The notes beneath the pieces are model-generated. The model was not told where the DNA came from and ran no database searches. It saw only the letters and a program-made list of their open reading frames with translations. Shown here in pieces: positions 1 through 10,108 of a stretch of 64,000 nt of DNA. The stretch covers positions 434,001-498,000 of the forward strand of contig JADKKH010000002.1 in NCBI GenBank assembly GCA_016720585.1, read 5' to 3'. How positions within the stretch are numbered: position 1 is the stretch's first letter; each line of letters starts with the position of its first letter. Made by a program: the position numbers and the translations under genes. The stretch is from Chitinophagaceae bacterium. GTDB taxonomy: Bacteria > Bacteroidota > Bacteroidia > Chitinophagales > Chitinophagaceae.

Positions 1-23
1 TGGTAATCGGCTGTTTTTATCAT
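1..23 (-). CDS. 5' end of a truncated minus-strand gene
   Basis: On the minus strand an ATG at 23-21 opens a frame that runs off the window after seven codons (MIKTADY). A TATCTTCG box, close to the TAnnTTTG -7 element, lies at 32-39 in the right orientation, which is the main reason to believe this start. Too little is visible to name a product. Confidence 0.3.
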
Positions 24-100
24 TTCAACTTCGAAGATAATAAATATGTACTTACGACACATTAATTTTTCCCCTTAAATTTCCCCTTCACTTTTTTTAA

Positions 101-2242
<2,142 letters not shown>

Positions 2243-2265
2243 AATGGGTAATACCCAAAATTATT

Positions 2266-2273
2266 TATCTTAG
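2266..2273 (+). promoter_or_regulatory. -7-like box before the HNH gene (TATCTTAG)
   Basis: TATCTTAG resembles TAnnTTTG with one mismatch, and the identical octamer recurs before the next gene at 2958. A short hairpin (TGGGT-AAT-ACCCA, 2245-2257) just after ligA may help end ligA transcription. Confidence 0.35.
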
Positions 2274-2354
2274 TAACCATTCATTCACCTGCTCGGATAA
2301 CTTCATCGTACCACCGTTATTTCAGGCACCCTGTCCCTGGCTAAACCATTTTTT

Positions 2355-2915
2355 ATGATTAATAAATTACCCGGTGAGGTCTGGAAACCCTTGACGTTTC
2401 CCGGATGGAGACAACTCCGAAACCGTTATGCTGTGTCCAGTCTTGGACGTATTGCCAGTTATAAACAGGATATACTAAAGGATGGCAAAGTATTGAGTGG
2501 TTCTTTAACCACCGGCTACAGGACGCTCAACCTGCATCGTCCCAACAATAAAGGCACTTTGTATATCCACCGGGAAATGGCGCAGCTATTTTCCAAGAGG
2601 CCTTCACAAAAACATAAATATGTTATTCACCGTAATCATAACAAACTTGATAATAACATAAAAAATCTTCGATGGGCCACCCTGGAACAGATGATCGATC
2701 ACCAGCAGGATAGTCCGGCCAAAATTGCCTATAAAGAAAAACAGGCCAACCGCACTGAAGGATTAAAACTCACCGCCTCACAGGTTAAAAAGATCAAGAG
2801 CATTCTTACCAATAAGAACCGAAATATCACTATCCGGCAATTATCCCAAAATTATAAAGTAAGTGAGATGACCATGTACCGGATCAAGAGCGGGGAAAAT
2901 TGGGGAAGGATATAA
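2355..2915 (+). CDS. NUMOD4/HNH homing-endonuclease-like protein
   Basis: A 186-residue protein with the architecture of phage- or intron-type HNH endonucleases. Residues about 7-60 look like a NUMOD4 module (EVWKPL near the N-terminus, then YAVSSLGRI). About 70-115 form an HNH-type fold (YIHREMAQLF, then VIHRNHNKLDNNIKNLRWAT). About 137-186 are a helix-turn-helix-like DNA-binding tail (LTASQVKKIKSIL to SEMTMYRIKSG). It would bind and cut DNA; no host intron, intein or phage genes are seen around it. NUMOD4 and HNH assignments are by motif memory, and activity is inferred. Start chosen is the ATG after a clear gap from ligA. Confidence 0.75.
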   Translation: MINKLPGEVWKPLTFPGWRQLRNRYAVSSLGRIASYKQDILKDGKVLSGSLTTGYRTLNLHRPNNKGTLYIHREMAQLFSKRPSQKHKYVIHRNHNKLDNNIKNLRWATLEQMIDHQQDSPAKIAYKEKQANRTEGLKLTASQVKKIKSILTNKNRNITIRQLSQNYKVSEMTMYRIKSGENWGRI

Positions 2916-2957
2916 AAGTTATTAGTTTGTTGTTAAACACGGCTGGAGCCTTTGTTT

Positions 2958-2965
2958 TATCTTAG
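2958..2965 (+). promoter_or_regulatory. -7-like box before the DUF2461 gene (TATCTTAG)
   Basis: It ends 14 bases before the ATG at 2980 and is identical to the box before the HNH gene. Confidence 0.4.
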
Positions 2966-2979
2966 TAAAAAAAATACAA

Positions 2980-3648
2980 ATGCTTCAGGCATCCACTATT
3001 AAATTTCTGAAAGAATTAAAGAAGAACAATAACAAACCCTGGTTTGATAAGAACCGGAAAGTTTATGAAACAGCCAAAGCTGATTTTACCAATTTCATCC
3101 AGGCGGTTATTGATGGACATAGCAAAAAAGATCCTTCGATAAAAAATCTGCTTGCAAAAGATTGTTTATTCCGCATTAACCGGGATGTACGGTTTTCAAA
3201 AGATAAATCCCCGTACAAATCAAATTTCGGGGCCAGTATCAATAAAGGCGGAAGAAAAGCGGAACATACAGCCGGTTATTATTTTCACCTGGAACCGGGA
3301 GGAAGTTTTGCGGGTGGTGGCATCTGGATGCCGATGCCGGATGAATTAAAAAAAGTGAGACAGGAAATTGATTACAACTTTGCTGATTTTAAGAAAATAC
3401 TGGGTTCAGCAAAATTCAAAAATGTGTATGGCGACTTAAGCAAAAGCAATGAATACATGCTGAGCCGTGTACCGAAAGGATATGAACCCATTAATCCTGC
3501 AGTTGAATACCTGAAGTTGAAAAGCTATGTTGCTATGGTGAACATAAAGGATGCTGACCTTAATTCAAAAGACCTTGTAAAAAAAACAGTTACTGCATTT
3601 GAAGCACTCCAACCGGTCATTCAATTCATCAACAAAAGCCTGGAATAG
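2980..3648 (+). CDS. DUF2461 (TIGR02453) family protein
   Basis: The 222-residue length and the N-terminal signature FLKELKKNNNKPWFDKNR, followed by LFRINRDVRFSKDKSPYK and a GYYFHLEPG segment, match the DUF2461 family, widespread in Bacteroidota and of unknown biochemical function. There is no signal peptide, so it is probably cytoplasmic. It converges with asd: its stop lies two bases from the end of that minus-strand gene, and no hairpin is obvious between them. Nothing in the context suggests a role. Confidence 0.85.
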   Translation: MLQASTIKFLKELKKNNNKPWFDKNRKVYETAKADFTNFIQAVIDGHSKKDPSIKNLLAKDCLFRINRDVRFSKDKSPYKSNFGASINKGGRKAEHTAGYYFHLEPGGSFAGGGIWMPMPDELKKVRQEIDYNFADFKKILGSAKFKNVYGDLSKSNEYMLSRVPKGYEPINPAVEYLKLKSYVAMVNIKDADLNSKDLVKKTVTAFEALQPVIQFINKSLE

Positions 3649-3650
3649 GA

Positions 3651-4640
3651 TCAAAGCAAATTTTTTGACAGCAGGTATTCCGCGATCTGCACCGCATTGG
3701 TTGCCGCTCCTTTTCGCAGGTTATCACTTACTACCCACATATTGAGTGTATTCGGTTGTGATTCATCTCTTCTTAACCTGCCTACAAATACCTCATCTTT
3801 TTCGTATGCATTCATCGGCATCGGGTATTGCTGGTTAGCAATATCATCTACTACCACTATACCGGGAGATGAAACTAATAATGATTTAACCTCATCCAGA
3901 TCATAATCTTTCCCAAACTCAATATTGACCGCTTCACTGTGTCCGCCCATTACAGGAATCCGAACTGTTGTAGCTGTCACCCGGATTGAATCATCTCTCA
4001 TGATCTTACAGGTCTCTTTCACCATTTTCATTTCTTCTTTGGTATAACCATTGTCAAGGAAAACATCAATCTGTGGAATGACATTCAGATCAATGGGATA
4101 TTTATAGGCCATTTCACCGGTAACCCCTTTTCTTTCATTTAATAATTGTGTTACTGCTTTTACACCGGTTCCCGTTACACTTTGATATGTACTTACAACA
4201 ATTCTTTTGATGCCATATTTTTTATGCAGGGGATTTAATGCCACTACCATTTGAATAGTAGAACAATTGGGATTGGCAATGATCTTGTCATTCACTGTCA
4301 GTATATCTGCATTGATCTCCGGAACAACCAGCGGTTTCGTCGGGTCCATTCTCCAGGCCGATGAATTATCAATAACCGTAATGCCTGCTTCGGCAAATTT
4401 GGGCGCCCATTCCAGGGAAGTGCCGCCACCAGCAGAAAACAGGGCCACGGCAGGTTTCGCTGCAATAGCTTCTGTCATACGCACTACCTTATAGGGTTTA
4501 CCCTTAAAGATGATTTCTTTACCTACTGATTTTTCAGAAGCAACGGGAATTAATTCCGTAACCGGAAAATTTCTTTCGGCTAATACCTGGAGCATTTTTG
4601 TACCTACCAGGCCGGTAGCACCTACTACGGCAACTTTCAT
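3651..4640 (-). CDS. asd: Aspartate-semialdehyde dehydrogenase
   Basis: Reduces aspartyl phosphate to aspartate semialdehyde with NADPH, the branch point to lysine/diaminopimelate, threonine and methionine. The N-terminal Rossmann motif GATGLVG, the active-site cysteine in NPNCSTIQ and the SAWRMD segment are all present; about 329 residues is normal. I chose the ATG at 4640 because the family begins MKVAVVGATG. An in-frame ATG seven codons upstream (4661) is also possible, but the AAAGGGGGAC just before the inner ATG looks like a ribosome binding site for it. A long leader with a terminator-like hairpin lies upstream. Confidence 0.95.
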   Translation of the reverse strand: MKVAVVGATGLVGTKMLQVLAERNFPVTELIPVASEKSVGKEIIFKGKPYKVVRMTEAIAAKPAVALFSAGGGTSLEWAPKFAEAGITVIDNSSAWRMDPTKPLVVPEINADILTVNDKIIANPNCSTIQMVVALNPLHKKYGIKRIVVSTYQSVTGTGVKAVTQLLNERKGVTGEMAYKYPIDLNVIPQIDVFLDNGYTKEEMKMVKETCKIMRDDSIRVTATTVRIPVMGGHSEAVNIEFGKDYDLDEVKSLLVSSPGIVVVDDIANQQYPMPMNAYEKDEVFVGRLRRDESQPNTLNMWVVSDNLRKGAATNAVQIAEYLLSKNLL

Positions 4641-4753
4641 TTTTTGTCCCCCTTTCTTCATCTCATAGGATGAAGTTTTTAAATTATAAATTTTTGTTTT
4701 TCTTCTTTTATTGTCAAATGGAGACTCCTGAATAATCGGGACAAGCTCTCAGA

Positions 4754-4783
4754 CAAAAAAAATAGCCTTCCGGTTCGAAAGGC
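4754..4783 (-). terminator. Terminator-like hairpin in the asd leader
   Basis: Read on the minus strand, a GCCTT/AAGGC stem with a nine-base loop is followed by eight T residues. It lies about 110 bases upstream of asd, with only a divergent promoter region further upstream, so it would stop leader transcription and could act as an attenuator. The stem is only five base pairs. Confidence 0.35.
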
Positions 4784-4786
4784 CTG

Positions 4787-4861
4787 CTAAACTCTTATGC
4801 TGATTGATACATAACGCTGCAAACCTTCCCTCAGGAATGTTTTTTTGAGCGTTTTATACAT
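4787..4861 (-). CDS. Possible 24-residue leader peptide of asd
   Basis: A minus-strand ATG at 4861 opens 24 codons beginning MYKTLKKTFLREG, ending with TAG four bases before the terminator-like stem. Lys and Thr, products of the pathway fed by Asd, make up five of residues 3-8. There is no clear ribosome binding site. The open frame may be chance; the position relative to the hairpin is the only support. The 312-base gap 4662-4973 holds this, the hairpin and the promoter of the next gene. Confidence 0.2.
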   Translation of the reverse strand: MYKTLKKTFLREGLQRYVSISIRV

Positions 4862-4954
4862 TTCATAATTACCATGCTGGTGTAAAAATAAGCCTGCATC
4901 GTTTTATTCCCAAATTATAATGTATAATTCCCCGGTTTGCATATTTAATCAGGG

Positions 4955-4962
4955 TTAGTTTG
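4955..4962 (+). promoter_or_regulatory. Weak -7 box (TTAGTTTG) before the lamin-tail gene
   Basis: One mismatch to TAnnTTTG, 11 bases before the ATG at 4974, with a TTTG at 4936-4939 as a possible -33 element. Confidence 0.35.
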
Positions 4963-4973
4963 CCTCCGTAATT

Positions 4974-6680
4974 ATGAAACAATTTTTTTTCATATTAGCT
5001 AGCCTGTTGCCCATGTATCTCTTAGCTCAAAACAGGTACGATGTGGTGATTGATGAGCTAATGGCCGACCCCACTCCGCAAATTGGTTTGCCCAATGCTG
5101 AATGGCTGGAATTAAAAAACACCACGGCTGCACCCATCAATTTACAAAACTGGCGTATAGGTGATGCCACCAGTCAAAGCGGCCCCCTGCCTAATTTTAT
5201 TTTACAGCCGGATAGTTTTTTAATTATTTGTACAGGCAGTGCCGTCGCGGCCTTGTCAGTCTTTGGTACTACTATTTCTGTCACCAGTTTTCCTTCTTTT
5301 GATAATGATGGTGACCAGTTATTTTTAAAAGCTGCAAACGGAAGAACGATACATACAGTTAATTATACTTCCGGCTGGTACCAGAATGAATTAAAGAAAG
5401 ATGGCGGCTGGACCCTGGAAATGATTGACAGCAAAAGCCCCTGCGCCGGAAGCGCTAACTGGAAAGCCGGTATCAGCATAACCGGAGGGACACCGGGAAA
5501 GAAAAATTCAATCGATGCTATCAATAATGATGTTATCGCACCGCAATTAAAAAGAGCTTATACAACTGATTCCACAACTATCGTTTTAGTATATGATGAA
5601 CCCGTGGATAGTTTATCCGGAGCAAACCTGGCTAATTACTCCATTGACGGAGGTATAACGCTTATTACTGCCAGTACGCTTGCACCGCTTTTCAACCAGG
5701 TCCAATTAAAAACAAATAACCCGCTGAGAGAAAATACGGTTTATACAATTACCGCCAGTAATGTAAAAGACTGTAAAAATAATACCATCGGTTTCGCCAA
5801 TAAAGCACGCGTTGGTTTGCCGGTAGATGCTGCAGTGGGCGAATGGGTCATCAATGAAATACTGTTTAACCCGGTATCCAATGCTTTTGACTTTGTGGAA
5901 TTTTATAATAACAGTAACCGGATCTTTGATGCATCCAGGTTATTTATCGCCAACCGGAACAGCAGTGGCGTGATCAGTTCCATTAAAGGTTTAAGCGCAA
6001 CGCCTTATTATATTTTCCCGGGAGATCATATCGTAGAAACAGAAGATGCAGATAATCTTGCCCGGCAATACCTGGTCAGGAATCCCGACAATGTATTAAT
6101 CCTTTCATCGCCCCCTCCTTTTTCTGATGATGCGGGAACCGTGGTCGCATTAAATTTCCAGGGAACTGTAGTGGATGAAGTTGCCTACAAAGACGACTGG
6201 CATTTTAAACTGATAGATAATTCAGAAGGTGTTTCCTTAGAAAGAATTGACCCGGCCGGGATATCACAGGATAAAAGCAACTGGCACAGCGCGGCTTCCA
6301 CAGCCGGGTACGGAACACCTTCTTATAAAAATTCACAGTACCGTTTGCTGCATTCCATACAGGCAAAAATTGAAATATCCCCTAAAATATTTTCTCCCGA
6401 TAATGACGGCAGAGATGATATTGCCACAATACAATACGAAGTAACTGAGCCGGGATATATTGCTAATATCACAATTTTTGATGCAGCTGGAAGACCCATC
6501 CGCAATCTTGTACGCAATGGAACACTTGGATTGAAAGGATACTGGAACTGGGATGGATTGGATGATAGAGGAAATAAATTACCGGTTGGCACCTATATCC
6601 TATTCACAGAAATATTTAACCTGCAGGGGAAAATTGAAAAATTTAAGAATACAGTTGTATTAGCAAGGCTGCTCAAATAG
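4974..6680 (+). CDS. Secreted lamin-tail-domain protein with gliding-type C-terminal domain
   Basis: A 568-residue exported protein. Residues 1-18 form a signal peptide ending near LLAQ. About 24-130 is a lamin-tail domain (VIDELMADPTPQIG, then EWLELKN), about 185-275 an Ig-like segment, and about 290-420 a second lamin-tail copy (WVINEILFNPV, DFVEFYN). The C-terminus (about 465-568) carries FSPDNDGRDD and a GYWNWDGLDDRGN-type FlgD-like fold with PVGTYILF, as seen in Bacteroidota surface proteins. It is probably cell-surface or extracellular; its ligand is unknown. It stands alone, divergent from asd. Confidence 0.85.
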   Translation: MKQFFFILASLLPMYLLAQNRYDVVIDELMADPTPQIGLPNAEWLELKNTTAAPINLQNWRIGDATSQSGPLPNFILQPDSFLIICTGSAVAALSVFGTTISVTSFPSFDNDGDQLFLKAANGRTIHTVNYTSGWYQNELKKDGGWTLEMIDSKSPCAGSANWKAGISITGGTPGKKNSIDAINNDVIAPQLKRAYTTDSTTIVLVYDEPVDSLSGANLANYSIDGGITLITASTLAPLFNQVQLKTNNPLRENTVYTITASNVKDCKNNTIGFANKARVGLPVDAAVGEWVINEILFNPVSNAFDFVEFYNNSNRIFDASRLFIANRNSSGVISSIKGLSATPYYIFPGDHIVETEDADNLARQYLVRNPDNVLILSSPPPFSDDAGTVVALNFQGTVVDEVAYKDDWHFKLIDNSEGVSLERIDPAGISQDKSNWHSAASTAGYGTPSYKNSQYRLLHSIQAKIEISPKIFSPDNDGRDDIATIQYEVTEPGYIANITIFDAAGRPIRNLVRNGTLGLKGYWNWDGLDDRGNKLPVGTYILFTEIFNLQGKIEKFKNTVVLARLLK

Positions 6681-6701
6681 CTATAAAATTTTCTGGTAAA
6701 A

Positions 6702-6952
6702 ATGAGTAAATTTGAAAAAATAGTTCTGAAAGTTCTTTCAGGTAACACTGATAGAAATATTAATTTTATTGATCTTTTTAATTTTTGGGAGATTGGGGTT
6801 TGTCGACCGCATTAAAGGGGGGGGGCCTCATCCATACAAAAAAGGAGGGGGGATGATTTTAATTGCTAAACAATAAAGCAAAAGCCTACCAGGTAAAACA
6901 AGTAAGAGAATTGCTGATTAAATACAAACTAATTTCTGCAAAAGATGAATAA
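6702..6952 (+). pseudogene. hicA: Disrupted hicA toxin gene
   Basis: The frame opens with MSKFEKIVLKVLSGNTDRNI and FIDLFNF, a typical HicA N-terminus, and the last 27 codons before the TAA at 6950-6952 read NKAKAYQVKQVRELLIKYKL, a typical HicA C-terminus, but in a different frame. In between, the frame shifts near 6785-6800 and again in or near the G runs at 6817-6825 (nine G) and 6847-6852 (six G), and the expected His-bearing GSHH-like motif reads as a glycine run. The end overlaps the hicB start by eight bases, the usual coupled layout. The toxin looks dead unless the G runs are sequencing errors. Confidence 0.7.
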
Positions 6953-7157
6953 CAAATTTGAAATCATTATCTACTGGAGCAAAGATGACAACTGTTTTAT
7001 AGCAGAAGTTCCTGAACTAGCTGGCTGCATGACAGATGGAAAAAGCTATACAGAAGCTTTAGAAAAAGTTCAGGTAATTATTAAAGAATGGATTGAAACT
7101 GCACAATCTCTGGGCAGGCCGATTCCCGAACCAAAGGGTAAATTGACGTATACTTAA
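6945..7157 (+). CDS. hicB: HicB-family antitoxin
   Basis: A 70-residue protein of the HicB type: partial RNase-H-like fold with WSKDDNCFIAEVPELAGCMTDG and YTEALEKVQVIIKEWIETA, which is the diagnostic pattern. HicB normally neutralises the mRNA-cleaving HicA toxin. It lacks the C-terminal helix-turn-helix found in longer HicB proteins, so autoregulation by this copy is doubtful. The ATG lies within the end of the disrupted hicA. Whether it still has a partner is unclear. Confidence 0.85.
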   Translation: MNNKFEIIIYWSKDDNCFIAEVPELAGCMTDGKSYTEALEKVQVIIKEWIETAQSLGRPIPEPKGKLTYT

Positions 7158-7279
7158 TTGGCTACTTTTTCTATTAAAAGTTAAAAAGGAGTGTGATAGT
7201 AAATCAAATCGGGTAAAAATTTTCCAAACCTGAATTAATTCAAATAAAGTAAAATTATTCTCCCAACGGTTCTCAAATT

Positions 7280-8203
7280 TTACACCAGCTCAATTTCAAA
7301 ACTCACCAGGTCTTTAAACTGCTGGATCCGGCCAGAGATGTCCGGCATCGTAATTTCTTTTAACCGGGTGGGACCAAATTTTTCCACGCAAAAACTGGCC
7401 ATAGCCGAACCAACAATGATCCCTCTTTTCATATTTTCAAAAGAGATATCCCCGGTTTTTGCCAGGTAACCGATGAATCCGCCGGCAAATGTATCTCCTG
7501 CACCGGTCGGATCAAACACTTCCTCCAGCGGTAAAGCAGGAGCAAAGAAAACCTCATCCCCATGAAACAACAAGGCCCCGTGTTCCCCTTTTTTTATGAT
7601 CAGGTATTTCGGACCCATGGTCATAATAGTTTTAGCTGCTTTCACCAATGAAAACTGACCGGTCAGCTGCCTCGCTTCTGCATCATTCACCATCAGCATA
7701 TCCACATACTTTAAAACAATTTTTAATTCGGACATGGCTGACTCCATCCAGAAATTCATGGTGTCCATCGCGATCAGCCTGGGCCTTTTTTTCAGTTCCT
7801 GTATCACATTCAATTGAATTTTCGGAGCCAGGTTACCCAGCATCAAAAAATCAGCACCCTGGTAACTATCGGGAACTTTAGGATCAAAGTCCGCCAGTAC
7901 ATTCAGGTCTGTAACCAGGGTATCCCGGTTGTTCATGTCTTCATGATACCGGCCGCTCCAGAAGAATGATTTTTTATCCGGAACAATCTCCACCCCGTCC
8001 AGGTGAACACCTCTTTTCCGGAGTTCCTGCATTTCTTCTTTGGGAAAATCGTACCCAACAATAGAAATCTGCTGAACGGGCTTTACAAAGTTGCTGGCTG
8101 CATAGGCCACATAGGTAGCCGAGCCCCCAACTATTTTATCTGTTTTACCAAAAGGAGTTTCAATTGCGTCAAAGGCCATCGTGCCAACGGAGATAAGAGA
8201 CAT
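7280..8203 (-). CDS. PfkB-family carbohydrate/nucleoside kinase
   Basis: ATP-dependent kinase of the ribokinase/PfkB fold, 307 residues, cytoplasmic. The substrate-binding GGSATYVA region (about 25-33) and the C-terminal signature DPTGAGDTFAGGF with its catalytic aspartate are intact; an NDAEA segment precedes them. The bacterial relatives act on sugars or nucleosides; the substrate cannot be decided from sequence. It is transcribed away from the tetR-paa block, so a link with phenylacetate is not implied. Confidence 0.85.
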   Translation of the reverse strand: MSLISVGTMAFDAIETPFGKTDKIVGGSATYVAYAASNFVKPVQQISIVGYDFPKEEMQELRKRGVHLDGVEIVPDKKSFFWSGRYHEDMNNRDTLVTDLNVLADFDPKVPDSYQGADFLMLGNLAPKIQLNVIQELKKRPRLIAMDTMNFWMESAMSELKIVLKYVDMLMVNDAEARQLTGQFSLVKAAKTIMTMGPKYLIIKKGEHGALLFHGDEVFFAPALPLEEVFDPTGAGDTFAGGFIGYLAKTGDISFENMKRGIIVGSAMASFCVEKFGPTRLKEITMPDISGRIQQFKDLVSFEIELV

Positions 8204-8234
8204 AAAAAAAATATTAATGATTCGGAATAATCTA

Positions 8235-8282
8235 TGAGTCCGGAGCCGGGAGTCTGGAGTGAACGACTCCTGACTACAGACT
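8235..8282 (+). repeat. Degenerate GGGAGTC-type short tandem repeat
   Basis: Copies of a seven-base unit related to CGGGAGT (for example CCGGGAGTCTGGAGT) fill the gap between the divergent pfkB and tetR genes, followed by the partial inverse GACTCCTGACT. The same unit is found inside paaE and, in variant form, at the 3' end of the glycosyltransferase gene at 63178. Confidence 0.6.
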
Positions 8283-8365
8283 ATTGACTGCTAAAAGGTG
8301 TGCAAACCTACTTGAATTTTATGATACGATGACAGCAATCAGTTCAAATCAATTGAAAATCCGGG

Positions 8366-8373
8366 TATCTTTG
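8366..8373 (+). promoter_or_regulatory. Perfect -7 box (TATCTTTG) at the tetR start
   Basis: A perfect TAnnTTTG lies three bases before the ATG at 8377. This argues for the downstream start and for a very short or absent leader. Confidence 0.55.
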
Positions 8374-8376
8374 GGT

Positions 8377-8967
8377 ATGGCCAAAACACCCCGAAAAAAG
8401 GCTTCAAAAAAAGATATTATCCTCCTTAAAGCATCGGCTATGTTCAGGGAAAAGGGCTTTCCTGCTACTTCCATGCGGGACCTTGCAGAATCTGTAGGTA
8501 TTGAAGCCGCCAGTCTGTATAATCATATCCGCTCAAAATCAGAGATCCTGCAGGAAATTGTTTTCCGGATTGCCAATGATTGCAATATCCACCTGGACAG
8601 TCTCGAAGAAACCAACTCAACCAGCATAAAAAAAATTGAATCACTGATCCGGTTTCATATAGAAATGATGCTGAACCGGTTTGATGATTATTGCGTAATG
8701 GTCAATGAATGGATTCATCTCTCCGAACCCTATCTCACCAATTTTACAACACAGCGCCGCAATTATGTACAACGGATGGAAGCTATTATTGAAAAAGGAA
8801 TTTTGCATAAAGAAATGAAACCGGTATTACCCTATGTGGTCATGCTGACTATTCTTTCCTCGGTCCGGGGCCTTGAATTCTGGCACCGGAGTGAAAAAAG
8901 GATCCCCTCAAAGACCATGGAAGACCATATGGTCAATTACCTGATTAACGGATTAAAAAAGAACTGA
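8377..8967 (+). CDS. TetR/AcrR-family regulator of the phenylacetate block
   Basis: A 196-residue regulator. Residues about 8-55 form the TetR helix-turn-helix (ILLKASAMFREKGF, TSMRDLAESVG, AASLYNHIRSKSEIL); the remainder is a helical ligand-binding domain. An in-frame open stretch reaches back to 8284, but I chose the ATG at 8377 because TetR proteins start close to this motif and the perfect -7 box overlaps the upstream part. It lies four bases from paaE, in the same operon, so it probably represses the paa genes and responds to phenylacetyl-CoA or a relative, as PaaR-type TetR proteins do. That ligand is inferred. Confidence 0.85.
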   Translation: MAKTPRKKASKKDIILLKASAMFREKGFPATSMRDLAESVGIEAASLYNHIRSKSEILQEIVFRIANDCNIHLDSLEETNSTSIKKIESLIRFHIEMMLNRFDDYCVMVNEWIHLSEPYLTNFTTQRRNYVQRMEAIIEKGILHKEMKPVLPYVVMLTILSSVRGLEFWHRSEKRIPSKTMEDHMVNYLINGLKKN

Positions 8968-8971
8968 TCTT

Positions 8972-10072
8972 ATGTCTATTCACTTTCATCCTCTCAAGAT
9001 AAAAGAGATAAAAAAAGAAACTGCGGATTGCGTTTCTGTAACCTTAGATATTCCAGAGTCCCTGAAAAAGAATTTTATCTACCGGCAGGGTCAGAGCCTG
9101 ACCATGCGAACCCTTATTAATAAAGAAGAGGTTCGCAGAACCTATTCCCTTTGCAGTTCCCCGTTAGATAACGAATGGAAAATTGCTATCAAAAAGGTTG
9201 AAGGCGGTTTGTTCTCCTCTTTTGCCAACAACGATTTAAAGAAAGGTGATACACTGGAAGTCATGCAGCCGGTAGGTAAGTTTTATGTTGAGCTAAACCC
9301 CGCTAACCGGAAAAATTACCTGGGGATAGCTGCCGGTAGCGGCATCACGCCCCTACTCTCTATCATTAAAACAACCTTACGTACTGAACCGGGGAGTTCC
9401 TTTACATTAATCTACGGGAATAAAAGCCTCGGCTCGATTATCTTTTTTGAAGAACTGGAAGGATTAAAAAATAAATACCTGCAGCGGTTTAATTTCATAA
9501 ACATACTAAGCCGCGAAAGGACTGATTCGCCGGTAAATTTCGGAAGGATAAATACAGAAAAATTAAACGAGCTGGCCAAAGGGGTTGATTATACTTCGTT
9601 TGATGAAACATTTATCTGCGGACCGGAAGAAATGATCTTTTGTGTAAAAGATTTTTTAGAAGCAAAAGGAATAGATAAAAAGAAAATTCATTTTGAATTG
9701 TTTACTACACCGGGAATGAAGAAGTCGGGAGCCGATAGTCGGGAGTCGGGAGTCGGGAGTCGGAAGTCAGAAGATGATAGCGGGCCAAAGAGCCGGATTA
9801 CGATAAAACTCGATGGCCGTTCCTTTGATTTTGATCTGCCACTGAAAAGTAAGACCTCCCTTCTGGATGCTGCACTAAAACAAGGAGCCGATCTCCCCTT
9901 TGCCTGCAAGGGCGGTGTATGCTGCACCTGCAAAGCCCGGTTACTGGAAGGAAAAGTAAGTATGGATGTACACTGGGGTCTTGAAGACGAAGAAGTGGAA
10001 CAGGGATATATTCTTACCTGCCAGAGTCATCCAAAAACGGAGATAGTGGTAGTTGATTTTGATGTGAAATAA
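8972..10072 (+). CDS. paaE: Phenylacetyl-CoA epoxidase reductase PaaE
   Basis: Transfers electrons from NAD(P)H through FAD and a [2Fe-2S] cluster to the PaaA di-iron centre. Residues about 1-245 form the ferredoxin-NADP reductase module (RTYSLCSSP flavin motif, GIAAGSGITPLLSI nucleotide motif, CGPEEMI). Residues about 272-366 are a plant-type ferredoxin (C at ACKGGVCCTC, last ligand in TCQSHP). About 366 residues is near normal, but the linker at 251-267 (GADSRESGVGSRKSEDD) is encoded by a short tandem repeat. It leads the paa gene run, which is an unusual position for paaE. Confidence 0.93.
   Translation: MSIHFHPLKIKEIKKETADCVSVTLDIPESLKKNFIYRQGQSLTMRTLINKEEVRRTYSLCSSPLDNEWKIAIKKVEGGLFSSFANNDLKKGDTLEVMQPVGKFYVELNPANRKNYLGIAAGSGITPLLSIIKTTLRTEPGSSFTLIYGNKSLGSIIFFEELEGLKNKYLQRFNFINILSRERTDSPVNFGRINTEKLNELAKGVDYTSFDETFICGPEEMIFCVKDFLEAKGIDKKKIHFELFTTPGMKKSGADSRESGVGSRKSEDDSGPKSRITIKLDGRSFDFDLPLKSKTSLLDAALKQGADLPFACKGGVCCTCKARLLEGKVSMDVHWGLEDEEVEQGYILTCQSHPKTEIVVVDFDVK
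9724..9770 (+). repeat. GGGAGTC tandem repeat inside paaE
   Basis: About six copies of a seven-base unit related to CGGGAGT are read in frame as the linker between the reductase and ferredoxin domains. The unit is the same as in the intergenic tract at 8235-8282. Confidence 0.75.
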
Positions 10073-10108
10073 AGAAGCTGGTTGCTAACTGCTTCCCTAT
10101 TTATTACT

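Noticed and set aside
8284..8376. N-terminal extension of the TetR regulator
   Set aside because: Not TetR-like, and the perfect -7 box lies just before the downstream ATG.
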